Source of the DNA: DATDRQ01 sp035291645
GTDB lineage: Bacteria > Chloroflexota > Anaerolineae > Anaerolineales > UBA4823
Length of the DNA stretch: 20,613 bases
Assembly: GCA_035291645.1 (NCBI GenBank)
Contig: DATDRQ010000021.1
Coordinates: 1-20,613, forward strand
Direction: 5' to 3'
Shown here: positions 5,133 through 13,323 of the stretch, in pieces
Position numbering within the stretch: the stretch's first letter is position 1
How the letters are laid out: the number at the start of each line of letters is the position of its first letter
The notes under the pieces: generated by a model
Told to the model about the DNA's origin: nothing
What the model saw: only the letters and a program-made list of their open reading frames with translations
Database searches by the model: none
Position numbers and translations under genes: made by a program

Positions 5133-7652
5133 TCATGCTGAGACCGGGTTACGCACGTCCACCCCGGCGCCCGCCATCATCCACAGCGTGTGGAAAGCGG
5201 CCTGGCTGATCTCGCCATCCGCCTCGGCGATGATGGCGTAAATCAACGGGAGCGCGCGGGGTTCCATGACGGACTCGAGCGTTTGCAGTGCGGCCAGGCG
5301 CTGCCCAGGGTTGCCCTCCTGGAGAGCCAGCAGGAGCAGCTTCATAGCCGGCTTGCCGGGAGAGAGACCCATCCCACGCTCGCCGGCGAAGGCGATCAAC
5401 CAGGGCGTCTCGCTCAGCCCACGCGCCGGGGTAGGGATGTAAACCGGCGGCGCCTGCAGCCGTTCCAGGGCCAGGGCAGAGGCTGCGCGCACCACCCACT
5501 CTTTGTCGTCGACAGCCATCTTCTCCAGGATCTGGCGCGCCCAAGGCTGCCGCACTTTCGCTAATCCGAACACCACTGCCCGCCGCACGAGCAGGTCTTC
5601 CACTTCGCTGCCCTCCTGCAGGACGGCATACCCTTCTGCCGGGTGCAGCGCCAGCGCCTCGGCTGCCGAGCGGCGCGTGCCATCGTCGCCATGCAGCAGG
5701 GCGTAGGCCAGGTTTTCCAGGGCGGACTGGGTCCCGATGGTCGCCAGTGCCAGGCTGGCAGCCCATTTCACCCAAGGGGAGGGATCCTCCAGGGCGTCAC
5801 TCAATGCAGCCGTCACCTGAGGCTCGCAAAGGAAACCCGCGCCTAACGCTGCCAGGAGGCGGCTATTTTCAACGGGAGAAGACAGCATCTGGCGGAAGAT
5901 CGTGCCAAGTGCCGGGTCCCCACTGCGCAGCAGGGCGACCAGGGCGCGCACGCGCAGGCTGAATACCCAATCTTCGGAACGCAGCACCTCGAGCAGCAGC
6001 TGCAGGACAGTCTCCCGCCAGGCAGTTGCTTTACTGGTCAGGGGCAGCCAGCGGGCGGTCGTCAGCAGTCCGTTGAGCAGGGGATCTGGACCACTGTCGA
6101 GAACCTTATCCACCAGGGTAGTTGAATCACTCATAGTAGCGAGCCAGGCGCAGGTAGCGGACTTGCCGGTCCACTCCGGCTGCGCAGCTAACGCCTGGGT
6201 AAGACCGCTCTCGACGATGGCGGCTGCCGCCAGATAGCCGGTGAGGCTGGGATGGGCGAAGGAAAGGCGTCCTTCGGCGTGGGTTATGAGGATGCCGGCT
6301 TCCACCAGTTCGGAAGCCATCCCACGCAGGCGAGCCGTCTGGGTTTTCAGCGCGGTTGGTTTTCCATTTTCCGGGGGACTCTCCTCCGCAACAGGTTCGC
6401 CAGTCAGCTCGGCCTCCCCGGTCCACTTCCTGGCCTCCTTCTGGGTCAAGGTGGGGTGCAGGGTAAGCACCATCTGCAGCGCCAGGCTCTCCAGGGCGGG
6501 GCGTGCCTTTGGCAGGCCAGCAGTCATGCGCCGGATATAGGCATTCATATTGTTGGCCGGGGAGGGACCTTTTGTGTCTCCGGCGTAGGCTGCCCAGGCT
6601 TTCAGGGTCAGCTGGAGCGGGGTGAGAAAAGAAGAATCCACCAGCAGCCAGCTGTTGATTAAGGCCGGATCCATGACAGCGCTACCAGGTCCAGTGGGCG
6701 GCTCGATGAACTTCCGCCAGTTGGTTCCCCAACGTACCAGGAATTCCTGCTGTTGTCGGCGGTTCCAGGCAGCCAACGCAACCGGGATCAATCCCAGAGC
6801 GGGCAGTCCCGAAAAATCATCCAGACGGGAGGCCACAACCATCCGTGTGCCCGGGAATGTTTTTAGGAGTTCTCCTAGAAATTTTATCGTTTCAAGGTGG
6901 AGGGCTTGGGGCTGCTCGTCCAGGCCGTCGAGCAGGAGCAGGGCGCGGCCATGCTGAAAGACGGCGCGTAGCAGCTCGGTCAGGCGGGAGGATGCCAGGG
7001 CGGGGGCGCGGGTAAGGATGGCGCGCTCGATCAGCTCCAGCGGCTGCCCGGTGTACTGGCCGGCAGGCAGCAGATCGGCCAGGTGGACGAACACCGGAAG
7101 CAGCGTGCCCAATTTCCCGACCGAGGGATCGCGCCGGGCGATCAGGCAGGTTAGGTGTGCCAGGGCGACGCTCTTGCCACATCCGGCGCCGCCGAGCAGG
7201 GCCAGGCTGGCGCCGCCGCTCAGCGCCTGGGGCAGCGTCAGGATCTCAGCGCCGTAATGCGCGGCCAGCTCTGGCCAGTCGGGAAGGTAGGGCAGGTCGA
7301 AGGAGCTTTCTTCTCCGGGCTGGCTCTCTCCAATGGGCTCGCTGCGCCGCGGCAGCGCCAGCAGCCGCGGCAGCATCAGCAGCCGCGGCGGAATGACGAC
7401 CTCGTCGAGGGAGAACAGGGGCGCAGCCAGGTGATTGTGTTGGGCGAGCAGCATCATCTCTCGCCGCAGGCGCGTCTCTGCGCTGGTCGTCAGGCTGGCG
7501 CGCACATCCTGTACGCGGGAGGTGAACGCCTGCCATAATCTGGCCAGGAAAGGCCGGATCAGGGCGAACAGAAATAGAAAAAGTGCACCTGTCAGGAAAC
7601 CGTACCAGAAGGAGGTGCGATCAACCGAAAGGTTCCCCAGGAAACCGGGCAT
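5133..7652 (-). CDS. Membrane-anchored NACHT-type STAND NTPase with HEAT-like repeats
   Basis: An 839-residue protein. Domains in order: one N-terminal membrane segment (about 15-36); a linker with a PRLLMLPRLLALPRR repeat (89-103); a NACHT-type P-loop ATPase (about 145-460); a helical region; then HEAT-like repeats (about 560-740, with a shorter run 770-830). The Walker A is GGAGCGKS (154-161). The Walker B is ALLLLDGLDE (237-246), whose DGLDE ending is the NACHT hallmark. A sensor-like segment RMVVASRLDDF lies at 270-280. A winged-helix-like stretch ending in SFAHPSLTGYLAAAAI, common after NACHT modules, lies near 460-480. Family knowledge: NACHT proteins are signal-transducing switches, some of them anti-phage sensors. 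No effector domain such as a nuclease, TIR or protease is visible. The start lies three bases after the stop of the zinc-ribbon gene, implying translational coupling. The ATPase class is secure; the role is not. Confidence 0.88.
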   Translation of the reverse strand: MPGFLGNLSVDRTSFWYGFLTGALFLFLFALIRPFLARLWQAFTSRVQDVRASLTTSAETRLRREMMLLAQHNHLAAPLFSLDEVVIPPRLLMLPRLLALPRRSEPIGESQPGEESSFDLPYLPDWPELAAHYGAEILTLPQALSGGASLALLGGAGCGKSVALAHLTCLIARRDPSVGKLGTLLPVFVHLADLLPAGQYTGQPLELIERAILTRAPALASSRLTELLRAVFQHGRALLLLDGLDEQPQALHLETIKFLGELLKTFPGTRMVVASRLDDFSGLPALGLIPVALAAWNRRQQQEFLVRWGTNWRKFIEPPTGPGSAVMDPALINSWLLVDSSFLTPLQLTLKAWAAYAGDTKGPSPANNMNAYIRRMTAGLPKARPALESLALQMVLTLHPTLTQKEARKWTGEAELTGEPVAEESPPENGKPTALKTQTARLRGMASELVEAGILITHAEGRLSFAHPSLTGYLAAAAIVESGLTQALAAQPEWTGKSATCAWLATMSDSTTLVDKVLDSGPDPLLNGLLTTARWLPLTSKATAWRETVLQLLLEVLRSEDWVFSLRVRALVALLRSGDPALGTIFRQMLSSPVENSRLLAALGAGFLCEPQVTAALSDALEDPSPWVKWAASLALATIGTQSALENLAYALLHGDDGTRRSAAEALALHPAEGYAVLQEGSEVEDLLVRRAVVFGLAKVRQPWARQILEKMAVDDKEWVVRAASALALERLQAPPVYIPTPARGLSETPWLIAFAGERGMGLSPGKPAMKLLLLALQEGNPGQRLAALQTLESVMEPRALPLIYAIIAEADGEISQAAFHTLWMMAGAGVDVRNPVSA
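7351..7386. repeat. Two tandem 18-bp imperfect repeats inside the NACHT gene
   Basis: Two adjacent copies, GGCAGCGCCAGCAGCCGC and GGCAGCATCAGCAGCCGC, differ at two of 18 bases and keep frame. On the coding strand they give the leucine/proline/arginine-rich repeat at residues 89-102 of the NACHT protein, in the linker between the membrane anchor and the ATPase. In-frame copy number could vary by slippage. Confidence 0.7.
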
Positions 7653-7655
7653 GGC

Positions 7656-8357
7656 TCAGCCCAAGTAAAGGATACGCCCGCAGGTCGTACAGCGGGTAAG
7701 CTGGTTGGGGTTGTGAGCCGCCGAGAGGTGCCCGGTGCTCAGCGTGGAACCACAGGCGGCGCAGGTCCGGTCGACCACCTTCGCCACCGCCACGCCCTTG
7801 CGCTGCTTGCGCAGCTGCTCGTATAGTTGCAGCTCCTGCGGGGGGATATCCCGCAGGGCAGCCTGGTGCTCTTCAGCCTGGCGTTCGACTTCCTTTTGGA
7901 GGGTCTCTTTCTCTCGGAAAAGGTCGGTGTTGCGGGTGCTGAAGTCGGCCTGGATCAACTCGAGGGTAACCCTGGCGCTGGCTTGATCGGTCTCGGCCTG
8001 CTCGAGCACCAGCATGGCGTCCAGCTCACGGTCTTCCAGCACGCTCTGATAACGTTTCAGGGCGGCGCTCTCGTTTTGCAGATCCTGGAGTTCCTTCGGG
8101 TTTCGTACCTTGCCGCCGTATAGGGTGGATTCAGTCTGTTCGATCTTGATGCGCTGCGCCTGGACTTCCTGCTCGCTTCGCCGCACGGAATTGGCAGCCT
8201 CCTGGACTGCTCGATCGGCCTCTGCCACTCGCTGCTCTGCCACACGCATCGCCTGTTCGTCCTTCAAGATTATCTCGATCTCGTGCAAGCGCGCCTGGGC
8301 TCGATCCAGCTGGTTGTCGATCTGCTGCAAGCGGTAAAGACGAAAGGACTGGCTCAT
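7656..8357 (-). CDS. Coiled-coil zinc-ribbon protein (COG1579/DUF164, zf-RING_7)
   Basis: A 233-residue protein with a long N-terminal coiled coil (about residues 5-165, rich in E, Q, R and A) broken by the conserved RNPKELQDLQNE turn (85-96). A C-terminal zinc ribbon with two CxxC pairs follows: CAAC (Cys199, Cys202) and CTTC (Cys223, Cys226). This is the layout of the COG1579 family, often annotated as possible nucleic-acid binding; the Chlamydia member CT398 is reported to bind sigma-54. The ATG at 8357 is preferred over an in-frame TTG at 8393. MSQSFRLYRLQQID is the usual start of the family, and a TATAAT box (8370-8365) lies between the two candidates, seven bases before this ATG. The NACHT ATPase gene follows after three bases, so the two are probably made together. 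Confidence 0.88.
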   Translation of the reverse strand: MSQSFRLYRLQQIDNQLDRAQARLHEIEIILKDEQAMRVAEQRVAEADRAVQEAANSVRRSEQEVQAQRIKIEQTESTLYGGKVRNPKELQDLQNESAALKRYQSVLEDRELDAMLVLEQAETDQASARVTLELIQADFSTRNTDLFREKETLQKEVERQAEEHQAALRDIPPQELQLYEQLRKQRKGVAVAKVVDRTCAACGSTLSTGHLSAAHNPNQLTRCTTCGRILYLG

Positions 8358-8364
8358 GGGAATG

Positions 8365-8393
8365 ATTATAGAAGCGGAATGAGATAAGCACAA
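8365..8393 (-). promoter_or_regulatory. Promoter for the zinc-ribbon/NACHT pair (probably leaderless)
   Basis: Read on the minus strand there is a perfect -10 box TATAAT (8370-8365). It has a 17-base spacer to TTGTGC (8393-8388), a partial -35. Seven bases separate the -10 box from the ATG at 8357, so transcription would begin at or next to the start codon and leave no room for a ribosome-binding site. Confidence 0.65.
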
Positions 8394-8477
8394 GGGAAAC
8401 CCCAGGAAACCAACAAATCTGGAAAGCTAAAACCTTTACGGATTTGACAACTTCCAGACGATGGCTGACGACCCGGA

Positions 8478-8483
8478 TACAAT
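8478..8483 (+). promoter_or_regulatory. -10 box for the GT-C-like gene (probably leaderless)
   Basis: TACAAT in the context GGATACAATTGGGGCATG, six bases before the ATG at 8490. No -35 stands at the normal 16-18 base distance; a perfect TTGACA at 8444-8449 is 28 bases away, too far for a standard sigma-70 promoter. Geometry again predicts a start site at the first base of the ATG. Confidence 0.5.
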
Positions 8484-8489
8484 TGGGGC

Positions 8490-10106
8490 ATGCCTGCTCG
8501 CAAGGATGCCTGGTTCTTAATAGCCGTCGGAGGTGGATTCATTGCGGTAATGATGCTGCCAACCCTGTGGGCATTTTCAGCGAGTGGTCCGGAGACCGTC
8601 TACGGTGGTTTCTTGTTCAATCCGATCGACGGATATTCCTATCTGGCAAAGATGCAGGCAGGTTACCAGGGGGCGTGGCGCTACAGCCTGCCGTACACAC
8701 TCGAGGATGGGGGTGGCGCTTACTTATTCCTATATTACATATTACTGGGTCATCTCGCCCGCCTACTTGCCTTACCTCCAGTGAGTGTGTTTCACCTGGC
8801 GCGGCTGGCAGGCGCCGCCTTGATGATCCTGGCGTTGTGGCGTTTCTTCTCCACGATCTTCCTCGAGCCGGCCTGGCGACGGCTGGCTTTCGCCCTGGCG
8901 CTGTTCGCCGCCGGATTGGGCTGGCTGGGTGTGACGGTTGGGATCCTCACCGCCGACCTGTGGGTGGCTGAAGCCTACCCCTTCCTGTCTGCCTACGCCA
9001 ACCCGCATTTCCCGCTGGGATTGGCTTTGCTGGCCTGGCTGCTCACCCCGTTTCCAGCCAAGATTACCACAGGGAACCGCGCCTGGACCGGGTGGAAAGG
9101 CGTTCTCACTTTGCTGGCAGGCCTGGCCCTGGCGATCGTCCTGCCGTTCGGATTGGTGGTCGTCCTGGCGGTGCTGGCTGGTCTGGCGGTCTGGGATATC
9201 TTTCAGCCTAACGGTTTACTCAGGGAGGATTGGACCGCCGGGCAGAAGCCTGGGAACAGATTGGCCCGTTCGCGGGAATTCCGGAGGCTGCTGCTTGTGC
9301 TGGCAGGTGGCGTAATGGTGCTGGTTTACGACCAGTGGGTGATTGCCAGCGACCCGTTTTTCCGAGGCTGGAACGCCCAGAACCTGACTCTTACCCCACC
9401 CTGGTGGGACGTTGCCCTGTCTTTTGCGCCGGTCTTGCTGTTGGCTATCCCCGGTGGATGGCAGGCGGCGCGAAGTAAGCGACCTGAGCGACGCGTGCTG
9501 CTGGTCTGGGCGGTGCTGGGCCTGCTGCTGGTCTACCTGCCGTTCGGCTTGCAACGGCGCTTCTTCACCGGGCTGATGATCCCGCTGGCAGGCCTGGCTG
9601 CTCTAGGCATACAGTTGCTCTCCACCAAGATCGGGGGCAGGCGAACCTTCCTGGTTGCCGCACTATTATTCCTCCTGGCCCTGCCAACGACCCTGGTAAA
9701 CCTGCTGGTCGGCGCCTACGGCATCCAGACCCGCGATCCGCTGTTATTCGTGCGCGCGGACGAGAGGCGCGCTTTTGAGTGGCTCGCCGAGCACACGCCG
9801 GGAGGGGCAGGCGTGCTGGCAGGTCCAGAAACCGGATTGCAACTGCCGGCCTTTTCTGGACGGCGGGTGGTATACGGCCATCCCTTCGAGACGGTCGCCG
9901 CTGCCGGCCAGAAAGCGCTGGTCGAGCGTCTGTTCGGCGGTATTTATCGCCCGGAAGAACTCCAGGTGCTATCCCGGGTGGATTACGTCTACTACGGGCC
10001 TCGTGAGCGCCTTCTGGGGAGTCCAGCGTTCCTGCAAGGCCTCCAGCTGGCCTGGCGGAGTGGCGAGGTCGAGATTTACCGGACGACAGGCAGCCAACCT
10101 CCTTAG
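8490..10106 (+). CDS. Polytopic GT-C-like membrane protein
   Basis: A 538-residue protein with a first membrane segment at about 8-29 followed by an extracytoplasmic loop with NPIDGYSYLAKMQAGYQGAW (about 44-63). About ten further hydrophobic segments run up to about residue 412. The tail (about 415-538) is soluble-looking and contains RRAFEWLAEHTP and GRRVVYGHPFETV. An acidic first loop plus many helices and an extracytoplasmic C-terminal domain is the plan of GT-C glycosyltransferases, which use polyprenyl-phosphate sugars. AEAYPFLSAYANPHFPLG (about 156-173) is a further loop motif. No diagnostic DxD was found, so the glycosyltransferase call rests on architecture. The start is supported by a -10 box immediately upstream. 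A YfhO-family gene follows after 26 bases, suggesting shared work in envelope glycosylation. Substrate unknown. Confidence 0.7.
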   Translation: MPARKDAWFLIAVGGGFIAVMMLPTLWAFSASGPETVYGGFLFNPIDGYSYLAKMQAGYQGAWRYSLPYTLEDGGGAYLFLYYILLGHLARLLALPPVSVFHLARLAGAALMILALWRFFSTIFLEPAWRRLAFALALFAAGLGWLGVTVGILTADLWVAEAYPFLSAYANPHFPLGLALLAWLLTPFPAKITTGNRAWTGWKGVLTLLAGLALAIVLPFGLVVVLAVLAGLAVWDIFQPNGLLREDWTAGQKPGNRLARSREFRRLLLVLAGGVMVLVYDQWVIASDPFFRGWNAQNLTLTPPWWDVALSFAPVLLLAIPGGWQAARSKRPERRVLLVWAVLGLLLVYLPFGLQRRFFTGLMIPLAGLAALGIQLLSTKIGGRRTFLVAALLFLLALPTTLVNLLVGAYGIQTRDPLLFVRADERRAFEWLAEHTPGGAGVLAGPETGLQLPAFSGRRVVYGHPFETVAAAGQKALVERLFGGIYRPEELQVLSRVDYVYYGPRERLLGSPAFLQGLQLAWRSGEVEIYRTTGSQPP

Positions 10107-10132
10107 CCTGCTCTCCCAACAAGAAGCCCGCC

Positions 10133-12379
10133 ATGCAAAACCCTGCCGTGTCTACTCAGGACGCCTCACTGGAAAACACCGGGTCAACGAACCTCCGCCG
10201 ATACCTGACTTACCTGGTGCTGCTTTTACCGGCCCTGCTGGTACTGCCCGGGCTGTTTTCCTTTCCCTACCCGACTCACGGCGAATCCGACCTGGCAGTC
10301 TCGCATTACCCGAACGCGGTCTACTTACTGGATGCCGTGAAGCGCTGGGGGGAAATCCCTCTTTGGTCTCCAACCATATTGAGCGGCTATCCCTTCTTCG
10401 CCGACCCGCTGGCCGGGCTGTGGTATCCGCCCGGCTGGCTGGCCTGGCTGCTTCCCCTGCCTTTCGGCTTCAACCTGCTGGTCGCCCTGCACCTGGTCTG
10501 GGGCGGATTAGGCATGGCCTGGCTGCTGCGCGGAGAGGGCCTGGGGGAGGCGCCGGCCCTGTTGGGCGGGGTAGCTTTTGCCTGCCTGCCGAAGCTGTAC
10601 GCCCATTTCGGGGCTGGGCACCTGACCTTGCTATATGCCGTGCCCTGGACGCCCTGGCTGCTGGCCGCTGGCCTGCATAGCCTGCGGCATACCCAAACGC
10701 CCGGAAACCCTCGCTTTCTCTGGCTGAAAGCTCTGGCAAGCGCATTCCGCTTCCTGCTGCCCGGACTGGTCCTGGCGCTGGTCTTCCTGGCGGACGTACG
10801 CTGGGCGGCCTACGCCGGAGTGCTTTGGTGGGCGTACGTCTTTGCGCATAGCCACGTAACGGATTGGGGAAGAACCGGATTGCGCTTGCTGGCCCAGAGC
10901 GCTTTCGCCTTAGTCCTCTCGGCCCCTCTCGCAGTTCCGTTGTTGGAGTACACTCGCCTGTCCACCCGCGCCTGGATGTCTCCTGAGGATATCCTGGTTT
11001 TCTCATTGCCGCCTGTCCGGTTGATCTGGATGCTCTTCCCCGACATCGGCGGATTCCACGAGTACATGCTCTACCCCGGGGCGGTCGTCCTGGTGCTGGC
11101 GCTGGTCGCGATTGCAAACCCCAGAGCAAAACCGGGCCGCTTGTTCTGGTCAGGGGCATTCCTCCTGAGCCTGCTATTTGCGTTGGGTGATTATCTGCCA
11201 GGTATGGATTGGTTGGTGCGCCTGCCCGGGCTCGATTTGCTGCGGGTGCCCTCCCGGGCGTTGTTCATCAGCGGTATGGCGCTGGCATCCCTAGCCGCCT
11301 ATGGTTTAGACGGCCTTTTTCCTTCTTTGCGTACCGAGAATAATCTCCGGTTAACCCGGTGTCTGGTGGCATTCTCAACCCTGGCAGTAGCGCTGGTCGT
11401 CGGAATCCGCCTGGCCACCGGCATCCTGGCTCCCAACCTGGTCTGGGGCGCGGGCGGGATCGGGCTGGCCTGCCTGCTGGTCGCCGCGCTGCTTATGGGA
11501 AGTGCTAGAAAGAAGATTTGGCTGCTTTCCCTGTTCTTCCTGGCGGTTGTCGACTGGAGCCTGGTCGACCGCCTGGCATACACCCCGCGCCCGGTGGAAC
11601 AGGTGCTCGCCCAGGGCGCCGAGGCGGCGGAATTCCTGGCTGCCCAGCCTGACCGCTTCAGGGTCTATTCCCCATCGTACAGCCTGCCCCAGCAGACCGG
11701 GGCGCGCTACCGGCTGGAGCAGGCCGGCGGGGTTGACCCGCTGCAGCTGGCGGCTTACGCCGAATTCATGCAGCCGGCGACCGGCGTTCCCCAAGCGGGC
11801 TACTCCGTCACTATCCCGCTTTTTGGCACTGGCAGCCCCCAGACGGACAATATCGGTCGTTTACCTGACCCCGGCCTGCTCGGGCTGCTCGGCGTACGTT
11901 ATATCCTTTCTGAATTTGACCTGGAATCAGAGCAGTTGAAGTTCATCGGGCAGTTCGGCGAGACGCGCCTGTACGAAAATTCCCTGGCCCGGCCAGTGGC
12001 TTGGGTCCAGCCGCAGACCTCGCCGATTGGAGAGGACATCCAACCGGTCGCAAGCGATGAATGGGAGCCGAATCAAATTAAGGTGCAGGCGACCGGACCT
12101 GGCCTGCTGGTGTTATCTGAAATAAATTACCCGGGCTGGAAAGCGTGGGTGGATGGCGAGGAGGTCGAGGTTCAGACAGCAGGCGGCCTGCTGCGAGCGG
12201 TGCACCTCGAGCCAGGTGAGCACCAGGTGGTCTTCCGTTTCCAGCCTGCTAGCCTGTACTGGGGGTTCGCAATAATTCTGCTGGGTGGATCTCTCGGAGC
12301 GATCCTGGCTCTGTTTTGGGCATTCAGACAACACCGCTCGCACCCTGCGTCTGCGAACAGCACCGAATTCCAGGCATGA
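10133..12379 (+). CDS. YfhO-family membrane protein (first copy)
   Basis: A 748-residue polytopic protein. After the first membrane segment (about 24-43) comes the family's first-loop signature: SHYPNAVYLLDAVKRWGEIPLW, then SGYPFFADPLAGLWYPPGW (about 57-102). Roughly twelve hydrophobic segments follow to about residue 460. An extracytoplasmic C-terminal domain ends in the YfhO hallmark INYPGWKAWVDGEEV (about 662-676), followed by an EPGEHQVVFRF strand and a last membrane helix (about 712-732). Family knowledge: YfhO proteins are GT-C-like and implicated in glycosylating lipoteichoic acid or other envelope polymers in Firmicutes. The gene lies 26 bases after the GT-C-like gene. No convincing ribosome-binding site precedes the ATG. 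The response regulator downstream has its own promoter. The family call is strong; the sugar and acceptor are unknown. Confidence 0.85.
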   Translation: MQNPAVSTQDASLENTGSTNLRRYLTYLVLLLPALLVLPGLFSFPYPTHGESDLAVSHYPNAVYLLDAVKRWGEIPLWSPTILSGYPFFADPLAGLWYPPGWLAWLLPLPFGFNLLVALHLVWGGLGMAWLLRGEGLGEAPALLGGVAFACLPKLYAHFGAGHLTLLYAVPWTPWLLAAGLHSLRHTQTPGNPRFLWLKALASAFRFLLPGLVLALVFLADVRWAAYAGVLWWAYVFAHSHVTDWGRTGLRLLAQSAFALVLSAPLAVPLLEYTRLSTRAWMSPEDILVFSLPPVRLIWMLFPDIGGFHEYMLYPGAVVLVLALVAIANPRAKPGRLFWSGAFLLSLLFALGDYLPGMDWLVRLPGLDLLRVPSRALFISGMALASLAAYGLDGLFPSLRTENNLRLTRCLVAFSTLAVALVVGIRLATGILAPNLVWGAGGIGLACLLVAALLMGSARKKIWLLSLFFLAVVDWSLVDRLAYTPRPVEQVLAQGAEAAEFLAAQPDRFRVYSPSYSLPQQTGARYRLEQAGGVDPLQLAAYAEFMQPATGVPQAGYSVTIPLFGTGSPQTDNIGRLPDPGLLGLLGVRYILSEFDLESEQLKFIGQFGETRLYENSLARPVAWVQPQTSPIGEDIQPVASDEWEPNQIKVQATGPGLLVLSEINYPGWKAWVDGEEVEVQTAGGLLRAVHLEPGEHQVVFRFQPASLYWGFAIILLGGSLGAILALFWAFRQHRSHPASANSTEFQA

Positions 12380-12455
12380 TCTGCCGAGAAAGGACCCGTT
12401 AGGAACATTCTAGTCGATGATGGGCCTATATGAGACCTTTCGTGTGAGATTTTCT

Positions 12456-12484
12456 TTGTGGTAGATGAGAATCGGTGATAAAAT
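12456..12484 (+). promoter_or_regulatory. Promoter for the response regulator gene
   Basis: An extended -10, TGATAAAAT (hexamer TAAAAT at 12479-12484), lies 17 bases after TTGTGG (12456-12461). It sits in the 167-base gap between the first YfhO gene and the regulator. The predicted start near 12491 gives a leader of about 56 bases. TTGTGG resembles the TTGTGC found before the zinc-ribbon gene at the same spacing. The rest of the gap (12380-12455) shows no other clear feature. Confidence 0.6.
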
Positions 12485-12546
12485 TTGCACCAGCCGTCCA
12501 CCACGCAGATCAATTTACAAATGAATACAAAAAAGGGGATGAAATC

Positions 12547-13323
12547 ATGCTGATTTATCCAAGCGACTACCAAGATACTCCGTCGGCGCACAGCGGCGTG
12601 GATCTGGATGCATTCAAGGAGAAACCGGTCGCCCGCCGAGCCTTGATCGTCGATGACGACCCGGACACCGTGGACTTGATCAAGATCATCATCCGCAATG
12701 CCGGCATGGACGTGGTCGGCGCTTTCAGCGGCAGCGAAGCCCTGCAGAAGTGCGCGGAGCTCAAGCCGAGCGTGATCCTGCTCGATTTGATGATGCCGGG
12801 CATGGACGGCTGGGACACCTTTTATGGTATTCGACGCATCACCGACGCCCCGGTGATCGGCGTGACCGCGGATAACAAGAAAGAAAGCCTGGTGAAAGGC
12901 CTTAATATGGGCTTCGACGATTACGTCACCAAGCCCTTCTTCCCGCCGGAACTGGTCGCCCGCGTCAATACCGTACTGCGCCGCACCGGCACGACTCAGC
13001 CGGTCACCGTGCGGGTTTTTCCCGAGGCCGGCATCTCCATCGATTTTGAGACCCACGAAGTCACAATTGGCGACCGTTCGGTCGAACTTTCTCCGCGTGA
13101 GTTCGCCATTCTGGCGGTCTTGACGAAGAAAGCGCCTCGCATGGTGCGCTACGAGGAGATCGCTACAGAGATCTGGGGCGAAGATAACCTGCGCATCCGT
13201 AACCGCATCAAATACTTGATCTATTTGCTCCGCCAGAAATTGGAAACAGACCCTAACAACCCGCAATTGATCCTCAATCGAGAAGGGCTTGGCTACCAGC
13301 TCAACATTGACAAGAAGACTTAA
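12547..13323 (+). CDS. OmpR/PhoB-type response regulator
   Basis: A 258-residue two-domain regulator. A 28-residue tail precedes the receiver domain (about 31-148). The acidic pocket is in VDDDPD (Asp36/Asp37), the phosphoacceptor is Asp80 in ILLDLMMPGMDGW, and the switch residues are Thr107 in GVTADN and Lys129 in VTKPF. A winged-helix DNA-binding domain follows (about 160-255; LSPREFAILAVL, then NRIKYLIYLLRQKL and GLGYQL). The protein would bind DNA as a phosphorylated dimer. The ATG at 12547 is preferred over an upstream in-frame GTG at 12475. AAGGGG (12533-12538) sits at good spacing, and the predicted promoter overlaps the GTG. No histidine kinase is next to it, so it is an orphan here. 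Its 3' end overlaps the start of the second YfhO gene. Targets are unknown; the neighbouring envelope genes are natural candidates. Confidence 0.93.
   Translation: MLIYPSDYQDTPSAHSGVDLDAFKEKPVARRALIVDDDPDTVDLIKIIIRNAGMDVVGAFSGSEALQKCAELKPSVILLDLMMPGMDGWDTFYGIRRITDAPVIGVTADNKKESLVKGLNMGFDDYVTKPFFPPELVARVNTVLRRTGTTQPVTVRVFPEAGISIDFETHEVTIGDRSVELSPREFAILAVLTKKAPRMVRYEEIATEIWGEDNLRIRNRIKYLIYLLRQKLETDPNNPQLILNREGLGYQLNIDKKT

Noticed and set aside
8358..8393. N-terminal extension of the zinc-ribbon protein from TTG at 8393
   Set aside because: The TATAAT box lies within the extension and family N-termini begin at MSQSFRLYRLQQ.
8444..8449. Perfect TTGACA as -35 for the GT-C-like gene
   Set aside because: It is 28 bases from the TACAAT box, far outside the 16-18 base spacing; kept only as a remark.
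12475..12546. N-terminal extension of the response regulator from GTG at 12475
   Set aside because: The predicted -10 box overlaps this codon, and a proper ribosome-binding site precedes the ATG at 12547.
12172..13266. A 364-codon open frame on the minus strand across the first YfhO end, the gap and the regulator
   Set aside because: It is antisense to two clearly conserved proteins, shows no recognisable domain, and its length follows from GC-rich codon bias of the plus-strand genes.
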